Assembly (NCBI GenBank): GCA_015067545.1
Contig: SVMG01000001.1
Location: forward strand, 62,001 to 126,000
Length of the DNA: 64,000 nucleotides
Origin: Oscillospiraceae bacterium
GTDB taxonomy: Bacteria > Bacillota > Clostridia > Oscillospirales > Oscillospiraceae
Direction of reading: 5' to 3'
The position numbers and the translations under genes are program-made. This document shows positions 56,801 through 63,589 of this stretch, in pieces (within the stretch, counting starts at the first letter, position 1; each line of letters starts with the position of its first letter). The notes under the pieces are model-generated. The model searched no databases and was not told where the DNA came from. It saw nothing but the letters and a program-made list of their open reading frames with translations.

Positions 56801-58378
56801 TGTGAGAACCTCTTTCTCAAGGATGTTGGAAAGTTCTTTAACATCATCCAGATTGTGTGCATGGTATCTTATCGTGTGGCTGTTATTCCATGCGTGAGGC
56901 AGATACTTTGTAAATCCCCAGGTTGCATCATCTTCTTCTCCGGTGATCATAACAAGTTTGACCTCATCGTAGCCATGCAGAGAAACCAACTGCAACACAA
57001 GAGACATCACCATATTCTCGCGGGATTCCTTGTCTCCATAAACGCCGATCGCCACATTCTCTGTAAGAGAAATACTAATAGGCACATTCTTAAGTTGCTT
57101 CGGCTCTTCCGCAAGTGCCAACATCGCATTTTGTAAGGAGTCATCGTCCATTGTGAACTTCTTTTCTTGGTACTTTACGTCGAGATTCATATTGACTGTG
57201 CCCGTACCCAAGCGTAGTCTTAAGAAGTCGCTCTGCCCAATTGAACGTTCCCACAAGTTTGGTTTTGTACGAATGACTCTTTCCAGGCACTCTTCTTGAG
57301 ATATGAATGTCTCATTGAGGATTCCTGCCTGTTGCTTTGCAATATCCTTAATCTGATCACCAATTTCATTTAGATATGCAAAATATTTTTCCTGCCGTTT
57401 CTTTTCGTGTTTAATTTTCTCTTTTTTCTCATGCTTCTTGGTAAGAATCGGCCAGAGCACCGTTCCTAAAAGCATACTGACGGACATAACCAGTGTAGGC
57501 AGGGCCTGTGTGATTTTTCCTCCGTTAGCAATCACGTTGGACACAGAAAGAATACCCGTGCTAACCGAGGTCATTGCCATAGTCAGTGAAGGTCCTAGCA
57601 TCAAAGCCAGCGGCACAGTATCAAGTTTCTGTGCCTGTGGGGGAGGATCAATATGTATCTCCTCTCGCTTTACCTCTCGATGAAACCGGGGAGACCTAAA
57701 GAAAAGCTTTTTTTCTGGAAGCTCAGCCACCTCTTCCAAAGGCTGAACCGCCTGCTGTTCATATCTTGAAAGCCCCTCGGCTCTGATTTTTAGTTGCATA
57801 TCAGGATTATTAATTGCGAAATAGGAATCACCTATCACAATTTTTAATCCCATTATGTAGATGAAATCGCCAGGATTCAGCTTTTGGGTTTGAATACGGA
57901 AACCGTTTACATATGTGCCGTTTCTACTTTCCAGATCTGTAATCGACCAATTTTCTCCATCGTACATCAACTTTGCATGATAGGTGGAAGCAAATCCATT
58001 TGAGTAGCAGAAGTTATTGTCCTCCGCCCGTCCGATTGTGAAAACAGCGCCCTCATGAACCACAATCTTTGACAATGTCTGTCTCGTTTCATCAATCGGT
58101 TCGGTAAAAAGAATAACTCTTTCATCGGTGTTTTCTATTCTGAGATTCAAGAAACTATTTATTGAAAGTTCCGCCTTCTCTATAGGGGTATTCTTTTCAC
58201 CTAAAATAGCAACCTTCTTATTAGACTTTACACACCACTTACCATCAACCGCTTCAATGCTAACCAGTTGGCGTAGTGTTCCCTTTTCATCAAAGTCGTT
58301 CAGCCAGTATTGCCCTTTCACTTTATCTGGCAATGTTAAGCTAAACATCTGCTCTGCCTTTATAAGATTAACTATCAT
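53804..58378 (-). CDS. essC: Type VII secretion ATPase EssC
   Basis: 1524 residues. N-terminal FHA domain (about 95-185, IGRAEDNNFCYS and LESRNGTYVNGF), preceded by a second FHA-like stretch; two transmembrane helices (about 255-320); then FtsK/SpoIIIE modules. D1 Walker A GMTGSGKSEF is near residue 706 with IISDEFAEL; D2 Walker A GATGNGKTTF is near 1055. The third module (about 1320-1500) has LSQDTHEIVYF where a P-loop would be, so it is degenerate. It is the membrane motor that recruits and exports WXG100 substrates. ATG 58378 follows GGGGAGGATAGAG. Confidence 0.96.
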   Translation of the reverse strand: MIVNLIKAEQMFSLTLPDKVKGQYWLNDFDEKGTLRQLVSIEAVDGKWCVKSNKKVAILGEKNTPIEKAELSINSFLNLRIENTDERVILFTEPIDETRQTLSKIVVHEGAVFTIGRAEDNNFCYSNGFASTYHAKLMYDGENWSITDLESRNGTYVNGFRIQTQKLNPGDFIYIMGLKIVIGDSYFAINNPDMQLKIRAEGLSRYEQQAVQPLEEVAELPEKKLFFRSPRFHREVKREEIHIDPPPQAQKLDTVPLALMLGPSLTMAMTSVSTGILSVSNVIANGGKITQALPTLVMSVSMLLGTVLWPILTKKHEKKEKIKHEKKRQEKYFAYLNEIGDQIKDIAKQQAGILNETFISQEECLERVIRTKPNLWERSIGQSDFLRLRLGTGTVNMNLDVKYQEKKFTMDDDSLQNAMLALAEEPKQLKNVPISISLTENVAIGVYGDKESRENMVMSLVLQLVSLHGYDEVKLVMITGEEDDATWGFTKYLPHAWNNSHTIRYHAHNLDDVKELSNILEKEVLTRKDASQYRDEEFSPYYVCVVTSDSLRKKCSALKQILSEDKLGFTAIITGDKFSDFPKETRTIIHANGKASKVFDKDDTTGKQISFVADIANKMVFENMSAKLANIELDVAEKSFVLPDMMTFLEMFNVGKVEHLNSLTRWKENNPTKTLQTPIGIGADGDSFMLDLHEKYHGPHGLVAGMTGSGKSEFIITYILSLAVNYHPDEVSFILIDYKGGGLTGAFENPDKGIKLPHLAGTITNLDGAAITRSLVSIQSELRRRQAIFNEARRISNEGTMDIYKYQQLYREKVVSEPMPHLFIISDEFAELKTQQPEFMEQLISAARIGRSLGVHLILATQKPSGVVDDQIWSNSRFRVCLKVQEKSDSQDMIKCSDAAELSQTGRFYLQVGFNELFAMGQSAWCGAEYQPSDVVEKPVDTSIQVVDSLGRPVITVKPSQKAAIGGKTKQIVSIVKYLSDLASDEGVTARTLWLEPIPSHIYVNQLEEKYAIRSYGTELNPVVGEYDDPFNQKQGVLTIPLSKEGNCLVFGATGNGKTTFATTLCYSLIKNHTPDEVNLYLLDYGSETLKAFASAPHVGGIVTASENEKCVNLLKMLLKEMETRKSLFSSFGGDYASYCKTSGKTVPNIVVVLNNFSGFAEQMEDYQEEFALLTRDGVKYGIYFVVTATHTNAVRYRVQQNFKMLLTMQLNDATDYMTIVGKNDGVIPSKFKGRGLVALDRVYEFQTAYCTEDQDTQGFIRKFCEDVRANTTKAAKPIPILPQVVDMEFVERKINGLASIPVGVAKNSLEIITFNLEKKVVLPVLSQDTHEIVYFVEELIPIIARGCQVTLVDTESELDGCESYKTKQKVADVVLEMFNEMVLRNNQYKDANMDSSVLEQYDERCYVIFGVKRLFEQLNDDGRDKLATLLDKADPIYKIHFVLCDSASQMKKHEYDPWYKQHILGADGVWIGEGIADQFAFKINKITSEMYEEVGAHFGYYIYRNRPVLAKLLSAEKKGDGVE

Positions 58379-58694
58379 CTCTATCCTCCCCAGTATTCAT
58401 TTGATGTTCCAGCAAAAGGATTTGCTCCACAACATTCGGATACTTTTTAACGAATTTCTTATTTCCTTTATCAAAATCATTGTTGCATTTAAAAAAGAAA
58501 ACTATGGCTAAAAACAACGTCCATGTCATCGGCTGCAGCTGGCGCTCAATCAAGGATATCATTTGCCTGCTTACTCCAACCTTATTGGCTAGTTCTGTCT
58601 GCGATACTCCCATCTCTTTTCGAAGATAGGGCAGTGCCTGTGAAAGCACAGAAATCATTCTCTGCTGCTCTTCGCTGATCTTATATTCTGCCAT
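58368..58694 (-). CDS. XRE-family regulator heading the type VII operon
   Basis: 108 residues from ATG 58694. HTH MGVSQTELANKVGVSRQMIS (about 28-47) near the N-terminus, followed by a hydrophobic stretch (TLFLAIVFFFK), which suggests membrane attachment, and a helical end. It overlaps essC by 11 bp. Likely autoregulates the operon through the inverted repeat at 58758-58793. Confidence 0.82.
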   Translation of the reverse strand: MAEYKISEEQQRMISVLSQALPYLRKEMGVSQTELANKVGVSRQMISLIERQLQPMTWTLFLAIVFFFKCNNDFDKGNKKFVKKYPNVVEQILLLEHQMNTGEDRDDS

Positions 58695-58757
58695 TACAAT
58701 CAATTCACACCTTTCACGTGCACATCCGTTTTAGTATACCCGAATGCATAGAAAAAC

Positions 58758-58793
58758 GTCTATAAGATTCCTATGTTATTTCTCATTATAGAC
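58758..58793. promoter_or_regulatory. Inverted repeat over the operon -10 element
   Basis: GTCTATAA (58758-58765) and TTATAGAC (58786-58793), 20 bp apart, the second arm containing the -10 box. Placement fits a repressor operator for the adjacent XRE regulator. Confidence 0.55.
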
Positions 58794-58814
58794 CTTTGAC
58801 TAACTGTTTGTCAA
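58785..58814 (-). promoter_or_regulatory. Main sigma-A promoter of the type VII operon
   Basis: On the minus strand TTGACA (58814-58809), 18-bp spacer, TATAAT (58790-58785): both hexamers are perfect. A weaker second promoter (TAGACG, N18, TATACT) lies closer to the gene. Confidence 0.85.
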
Positions 58815-58944
58815 TGACTTTGTAACTTTTTGCATAACTATTTTTCTGAAAATCGTAATTTGTCAACTGTAAGGTATTATTGCATACCATCTTTTTCTCC
58901 ACAAAGATAAACGAGAATTACATTTGAAAACACAACAAGCAAAA

Positions 58945-58985
58945 GACCTAAGTAGTTCACCAGAATTATTTAGGTCATTTTTTTG
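58945..58985 (+). terminator. Plus-strand terminator of unknown transcript
   Basis: GACCTAA / TTAGGTC stem and ATTTTTTT. No plus-strand gene lies upstream in the element, so a small untranslated RNA may end here; otherwise it insulates the divergent units. Confidence 0.55.
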
Positions 58986-59066
58986 AAGTAAAAATAAATC
59001 TGTAAAACACTATGAAGTTCGTACCAAACACCGATCACTTATAAGAAATTGTATATTGTCGAACCA

Positions 59067-59105
59067 AACCGACAGATTCTAAACATTAGGAGTCTGCCGG
59101 TTTTT
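59067..59105 (+). terminator. Second plus-strand terminator ahead of the replication gene
   Basis: AACCGACAGATTCT pairs with AGGAGTCTGCCGGTT (G-T pairs and one bulge), then TTTTT. It may attenuate the rep transcript or end a short RNA. Confidence 0.55.
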
Positions 59106-59269
59106 AATCTCTGTATAGTTTCGCTTTTTTGTTGTCCAAATTATCTTTTTAACATTATATATTTGTACCCCATAAAGACAACCGGAGTTTCCACTAAGAG
59201 CTCCGGTGCTGTCGAATCCTGCAACCGCCTCCTGTGTGGAAACCGCACCAAACACAAGGAGGCAAAAAC

Positions 59270-60745
59270 GTGTCTAAAGGAAAAGATAAAAAGCAAAAGC
59301 GCCCAATCGGTCTTAAAAACGTAACCAATCAAGATTGGAGAGGGACCTGTCTGGACATATCACCACAGGACTCTGATTGTGCTAAAATTATGCAACTGAT
59401 ATTTGGTAAGGCACGGGGCTTTATCAAAATTGGTCAGTACAAAAAACATGAACCTTATCCAACGGAAATCGTTCACAATCCATCAATGCTAGCAGCGATC
59501 ATAGGCAGTAGAAAATTTAAAAGAAACAATGCTGTATTCTCACTGGGCGTTTACGGAAGCACTATGGACGGAAAACAAAAGAACATTATTGCCATCTGCG
59601 GCATTGCAATTGATGTTGACTATCACGGCTCTCCAGATGAGGATATATCCTCGTTGCCGAGCAAGCAGGCGGTTGATCTGTTTTACGGACTGTTCATTGA
59701 GGGAGAAATCATTCCACCCCCTACTTACATCGAGTATAGCAACAATTTTCGTCTTGTATATGTTTTTGATGCGCCATTCGTTATCCCTAAAACGCCCAAA
59801 AGCAAACGAGTAGCTTGCTTTAAGCTTATTCGTAGGTTAGTGCAAGTATTGTCAGAGCGTATTATTGATGGAGATTGCGGCGACTGGAATGTTGATAAGC
59901 AGTACAAAACCCATCCATACGTCCGTGTTCCGGAATCGATAAATGTCAAATGGGATAAGGCGGATTTTGATCCATCGATTCCAAAGATAGAAACACAGCC
60001 CTGTGAAGCAGCGGAAATCCACCCAAAATCTGTGGATGAAGTGCACATTATGACCGACTATATGAAAACATGGGATATTACTGAGTTAGCAGAATCTGTG
60101 TTGCCGGATGTTCCGGATTGGTATGATACCTATAAATTAAACCAAAAGAGGTCATCTAAAAAGGCAACGCAAAGTACCTACACATTTCAAGACACAAAAG
60201 CAGTATTAACGCAAAGATTGAAAGATTTGGAAACACTGCAACAACATCACTGGCCGGTAGAATCGCGAGAGTTTATGGTGTATATATACAGACTGACAGC
60301 AGTACAAAGTGGTATGACTATAGAGGAATCAGTCAAAGCAGCTCAAAAATTTAATTTAGGGTTTGAAGTGCCTTTGCATCCACATAGTGTTTTGGTTCAA
60401 TGCAAACCCAGTGATTACACTAGACGATTCCGAAATAAAACATTAAGAGAACGTTTTGGTCTGGGGAAAAAGGACTATCCATATCTGTTCAAGGGGGATG
60501 GATATTCTCGCACAGAAAGGTACCAACGAGACAAACAAAAACAAATTAAAAACGGAACTCTTATAACGAAGACTCAACAATTAGAAGAAACCTATAATCA
60601 AATCATTTTGTTGCAAGAACAAGGAATGAAGAGGAAAGACATCGAAGCTACACTGAGTATTCCACATTCTACGATGACACGATACGTCAAAGAAATCACG
60701 AGACGCAAAATGCTTTCTTCTGACACATCATATGCTACAATCTAG
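59270..60745 (+). CDS. Replication protein, primase-polymerase (AEP)-like
   Basis: 491 residues from GTG 59270 (AGGAGG 6 bp upstream; an upstream frame to 59234 is not preceded by a site). The N-terminal half follows the archaeo-eukaryotic primase pattern: AIDVDYHG with D115 and D117, then YIEYSNNFRLVYVF, and DKQYKTHPYVRVPESIN (like D---R-lR-PGT-N). The C-terminal end has an HTH, MKRKDIEATLSIPHSTMTRY. Similar proteins start replication of small mobile elements. The assignment is by motif only. It could copy the element after excision. Confidence 0.7.
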   Translation: MSKGKDKKQKRPIGLKNVTNQDWRGTCLDISPQDSDCAKIMQLIFGKARGFIKIGQYKKHEPYPTEIVHNPSMLAAIIGSRKFKRNNAVFSLGVYGSTMDGKQKNIIAICGIAIDVDYHGSPDEDISSLPSKQAVDLFYGLFIEGEIIPPPTYIEYSNNFRLVYVFDAPFVIPKTPKSKRVACFKLIRRLVQVLSERIIDGDCGDWNVDKQYKTHPYVRVPESINVKWDKADFDPSIPKIETQPCEAAEIHPKSVDEVHIMTDYMKTWDITELAESVLPDVPDWYDTYKLNQKRSSKKATQSTYTFQDTKAVLTQRLKDLETLQQHHWPVESREFMVYIYRLTAVQSGMTIEESVKAAQKFNLGFEVPLHPHSVLVQCKPSDYTRRFRNKTLRERFGLGKKDYPYLFKGDGYSRTERYQRDKQKQIKNGTLITKTQQLEETYNQIILLQEQGMKRKDIEATLSIPHSTMTRYVKEITRRKMLSSDTSYATI

Positions 60746-60928
60746 TAATCCGTTAATTTCAAACCTACCGCTCAATCGCCGCTATGGCTTTATTGTTATT
60801 AATAGTCCTACTAAGGACATACATCAATGGCTATCCAAATAACACTATACATTTACTGACGAAAAAATGGGCCTTTTTGTTTGCTCGTGATACCACTTAT
60901 GAGTCTTCCAAATACACTTCATTCACTT

Positions 60929-60975
60929 AAAACACTACGCCTCCCATGTATACTGCATAGGAGGCGCAGTGTTTT
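60929..60975. terminator. Bidirectional terminator after the rep gene
   Basis: AAAACACTACGCCTCC pairs with GGAGGCGCAGTGTTTT, with an A/C mismatch. Sits between the convergent rep gene and the RemA-like pair. The 180 bp before it contain no gene. Confidence 0.85.
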
Positions 60976-61213
60976 AAAATATAACCTTTTGTATATATGC
61001 GAATATAGTCTTTGCGGCTAACGGAGTCAGCACGACCTTGCCGTTATAGAGGTATACTACAGTACGGTGGGGCCTGCCGATCAGCACCTCTAGTTTCGAC
61101 TCATGTTTGGCTTTAGATAGTACAGATTTGTCTTGCAAATCGTTTAGAGCAATTACCTGTGCTATACTGCATTCGCGTACCCAAGTTTGGGGGCCTATGC
61201 AAATGAATTCCAT
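60974..61213 (-). CDS. RemA-like (DUF370) small protein, copy 2
   Basis: 79 residues. MEFICIGPQTWVRECSIAQVIAL and GRPHRTVVYLYNGKVVLTPLAAKTI parallel the RemA pattern (INIGFGN-V at the start, GRRTRAVI---DHVILS-V at the end). RemA proteins are small DNA-binding regulators of matrix and osmoprotection genes in Bacillus. Perfect AAGGAGGTGA ribosome-binding site. It pairs with the paralogue at 61256. The family call is by pattern, not certain. Confidence 0.6.
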   Translation of the reverse strand: MEFICIGPQTWVRECSIAQVIALNDLQDKSVLSKAKHESKLEVLIGRPHRTVVYLYNGKVVLTPLAAKTIFAYIQKVIF

Positions 61214-61255
61214 AAGCTTTCACCTCCTTCCGGTCGCAAAATACGCATCATTGCG

Positions 61256-61504
61256 TTAATCAAAAATGTTTGACCAATCAGCCGCTTGCATGCGACTACG
61301 GATTGTCTTAGCGGCAACTGGAGAAATAAAAATTCTACCGTCTGCCAAATAGATCGCTGAGCAGTGGTGTCGTCCAGCAATTACAAATACTTGCCCATTA
61401 GTGTATGCACATTTGATTTCCGACATATCGCGCATTTCAGCTAATGAAATTACCTGAGTAATATCCGAATGTCTAACAAATGATCCTGTTCCGATTTGAA
61501 TCAT
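61256..61504 (-). CDS. RemA-like (DUF370) small protein, copy 1
   Basis: 82 residues. MIQIGTGSFVRHSDITQVISL and AGRHHCSAIYLADGRIFISPVAAKTIRSRM. It shares the IG-(t)--VR-s-I-QVI-L and GR-h--y--G----P-AAKTI pattern with its neighbour, so the two are diverged tandem copies. AAAGGAGG precedes the ATG. Function inferred only by resemblance to RemA/RemB. Confidence 0.6.
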   Translation of the reverse strand: MIQIGTGSFVRHSDITQVISLAEMRDMSEIKCAYTNGQVFVIAGRHHCSAIYLADGRIFISPVAAKTIRSRMQAADWSNIFD

Positions 61505-61579
61505 ATTTGTAGCCTCCTTTCCTAGAATGTTTTAGATAAGTTGTAATCGCCCTTGCTTTTCTGATGTGTGCTCAATATA

Positions 61580-61970
61580 ATTATGATTTTTTCGGCATAT
61601 TTTCAGTAAAATAGCCTGTTTGCATACTGCGTCCACGTTCACGCTCGATTTTTATGATCTGGTACATCATCTCGAGCAACTCATCGTCGTCATCTTCCGG
61701 CATTCCAGAAATGTTAATCGTCGCTCGTTGCATCCGATTGCAACTCATACTCTGCTTCGTATTTTTCTCGTCGATCATGGTTATCACCCCCTTCCCTACT
61801 TCCATCCAATTTCATTATGTGAAAAATCGAATTCTCACAACAAAAAAGCCAGATGTGTTTAGTCTTATTATGATTTTTTCGAAAAAACTCAGCAAAATAG
61901 TCCAGCCTTTAGGCTATAACTATCTCTGTCGGTATTATGATAATTTTGCAAAAACTCAACAAAAAAACCA
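61580..61970. repeat. Degenerate direct repeats of a gene 3' end
   Basis: TTATGATTTTTTCG at 61581-61594 and 61868-61881, each followed within about 12 bp by CAGnAAAATAG; a third, weaker copy is TTATGATAATTTTGC at about 61938. They read on the minus strand as GYFTENMPKKS-like endings, suggesting decayed gene duplicates. Confidence 0.45.
61581..61778 (-). CDS. Small hypothetical protein
   Basis: 65 residues from ATG 61778 (AAGGGGGTGATAACC upstream). Acidic centre MPEDDDDELLEMMYQIIKIE. Ends GYFTENMPKKS. The DNA encoding this ending recurs in degenerate form downstream (61868-61908 and 61935-61970). No recognised domain. Likely in one unit with the RemA-like genes. Confidence 0.6.
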   Translation of the reverse strand: MIDEKNTKQSMSCNRMQRATINISGMPEDDDDELLEMMYQIIKIERERGRSMQTGYFTENMPKKS

Positions 61971-62759
61971 ATAGCCAGAAATGATAGGTTCATTGATGTC
62001 CGTGGCGAGCAAATGTCGTTCACGGATATAACTGGATTATCGGGAATCAGAAATCGCTGCGCTAATATTTGGTACTAGTTGGTTTTTGGCGTCCTGTTTT
62101 TCTTAGCAGATTTCGCAGTCCAGATTTTGCGGTACAGAACAATCAACTAATCATCTGATCTCCCCTCCTATATTTTTAAAGCAGAAATCATGCTTCGCTA
62201 TTATCTGTTACATTATCATTCGCCTTACAGCACATAGCAAAGAATAGCCTGTATTTCGTATATTGCTCTATTGCTAAGGCCGTCACTTACTGGATTGAGA
62301 GAATAGAACAATAGGATGAGAATGCAGACTCCGTACGTCATCTCATATTAGGCAAAGAAACAAAAGAGATAAAACTATCGGATCGAAAGATCCGTACCAG
62401 CAATCGGTACAGTAACGAAAAAGAAGTAATACAGAATAGGCTTTGGGATTGGCTGATTGCAGGTTTGTCTTTTCTTGTAATCAAGGTAATTGGTTGAGAT
62501 GAGAAAAGGGCTACATCCTTATCTCATATTTCTTCATCTTTTTTCTTGTATTGTCAAAAGCCATGAGAGGTCTTGCGTTGCCTCTATTTTCTCAAATACT
62601 TTCTTAGAGGAAGAGAAGCCTGCACCTATTGTTTTTGTGCTTTTGGCGCGTTTGACAGGAAGAAAAATTTTATAGTTTTCCTGTATTTCTTCATCTCTCT
62701 TGCACCACGTCACAATCATCAAAATCCACTGAAACGGGAGTTTCCGACCCCTCATTTAA

Positions 62760-62873
62760 GGTTCCCGAAAAAATCAAACAAGGTTCCGAACCTCTTTTTA
62801 TGACCACGGCGGTATGAAATCGTAAGGTTCCGGATATCTTTTCGAATTATCTTCTTAAAGGGGGCCGGGTTCC
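62760..62873. repeat. Iteron-like GGTTCC array
   Basis: AAGGTTCC(C)GA motifs with GGTTCC at 62760, 62782, 62826 and 62868, spaced 22, 44 and 42 bp, about multiples of two helical turns. A weaker AGTTCC lies at 62939. Such phased repeats are typical of replication-initiator or recombinase-accessory binding sites. Confidence 0.5.
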
Positions 62874-63119
62874 CGGGAAACCGCCTCCCAATAATCATTT
62901 TCCGCAAAAATGTTTGTTCTTTTCGGATTTCATAAGAAAGTTCCAAACTTTTTTCTTTCCGGAAACCGCCTTTTCCCCTCGTTTCCCTTCATAATCAAAT
63001 TTATTGAACACCATAGGTGTATCTGAAAAACCGTGCGACACATAACTGTCGCATTTCGCCAAGAACAAAAAATGCTACAGTAGTCGTATATAAATATTAT
63101 CTTTTTAATAAAAAGTAGA

Positions 63120-63157
63120 AGATCCTGCTCCAGACACTGGTGGCAGGATCTTTGTGT
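63120..63157 (+). terminator. Terminator-like hairpin near the right end
   Basis: AGATCCTGC / GCAGGATCT stem with a 14-base loop, then TTGTGTGT. It may stop transcription from the element entering cotJC. Confidence 0.55.
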
Positions 63158-63200
63158 GTAACAACAAATTCGAATAGCTTGTCCCCCATTATGTTTTGAA

Positions 63201-63225
63201 GTTGGCTATATGAGGTAGCAGCAGA
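63201..63225. repeat. attR: right attP arm and core
   Basis: Arm GTTGGCTAT (63201-63209), spacer, GTAGCAGCA (63215-63223), central GA (63224-63225). Inverse of the left arm without gaps: the 23-bp arms match at 18 of 23 positions. Confidence 0.85.
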
Positions 63226-63415
63226 ACAAAAAGCACGGGTGACCTATGACAATATTCTGCGTCTGTCCGATGATCCGGATGTAAACGATGTGATCAAGTT
63301 CCTTCGGCAGCGGGAAGTCGTACACTTCCAGCGGTTTGGCGAAAGCCTGCAGCAGCTGCGCGAACGGCTGAATCAAAAAAATGTATACTGCATGAATCCT
63401 GCATTTGACATGTAA
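63218..63415 (+). CDS. cotJC: CotJC 3' part (separated by the element)
   Basis: 65 codons in frame with 33239: AAEQKARVTYDNILRLSDDP, DVNDVIKFLRQREVVHFQRF, then a divergent tail ending NPAFDM. It holds the final ExxH metal-binding motif (REVVH). There is no start codon or ribosome-binding site in front: upstream in frame is a TGA at 63197. So it cannot be expressed unless joined to 33239-33637. Sequence shows no decay (no stops or frameshifts), which argues that it is still used. Confidence 0.93.
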   Translation, partial: AAEQKARVTYDNILRLSDDPDVNDVIKFLRQREVVHFQRFGESLQQLRERLNQKNVYCMNPAFDM

Positions 63416-63512
63416 ACCGCACCCCCTCGGGCCTCTAGGCTCGGGGGGAATTCAATGCCTTAGCTGTGGGTGATACCATCCGTAGAACAGAATATGGGTA
63501 TATAACTTTCTA

Positions 63513-63541
63513 TTTACAAAATCTGTTTGCTTTGGTATAAT
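63513..63541 (+). promoter_or_regulatory. Sigma-A promoter of the M13 peptidase gene
   Basis: TTTACA (63513-63518), 17-bp spacer, TATAAT (63536-63541). Confidence 0.75.
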
Positions 63542-63589
63542 AAATACGCTGTTTCTAACATAACTACTTTTCACATAAAGGAGACAATC

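Larger units (their letters stand above)
33638..63217. mobile_element. Skin-like integrative element inserted in cotJC
   Basis: The 29,580-bp segment lies between two copies of GCAGCAGA (33638-33645 and 63218-63225) that coincide with an interruption of cotJC. It encodes a large serine recombinase at its left end, a type VII secretion cluster with kinases and phosphatases, a replication protein and small regulators. It is visibly more AT-rich than the flanks. No relaxase, VirB4/coupling protein, capsid, portal or terminase is seen, so it is neither a typical ICE nor a prophage. Regulated excision during sporulation is inferred from the sigK-skin and spsM-SPbeta precedents. Confidence 0.92.
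61779..63217. other. Right-end region of the element, no confident gene
   Basis: About 1.4 kb. It holds the decayed repeats just above, a frame near 62308-62497 reading DSVRHLILGKETKEIKLSDR and ending in a hydrophobic stretch without a clear start, an array of GGTTCC repeats (62760-62944), a TGCGAC/GTCGCA hairpin (63034-63053), a terminator-like hairpin (63120-63151) and the attR arm. Several 60-75-codon frames exist but have no ribosome-binding site or family features. Confidence 0.5.

Noticed and set aside
62490..62803. Short frames on both strands near the right end of the element
   Set aside because: No start signals, no family features and mutually overlapping; listed only as part of the non-coding region.
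33638..63217. Prophage interpretation of the element
   Set aside because: No capsid, portal, terminase, tail, holin or lysis gene is seen; the cargo is type VII secretion and signalling.
33638..63217. Integrative conjugative element interpretation
   Set aside because: No relaxase, VirB4, VirD4/coupling protein or mating-pore gene found; at most it could be mobilised by another element.
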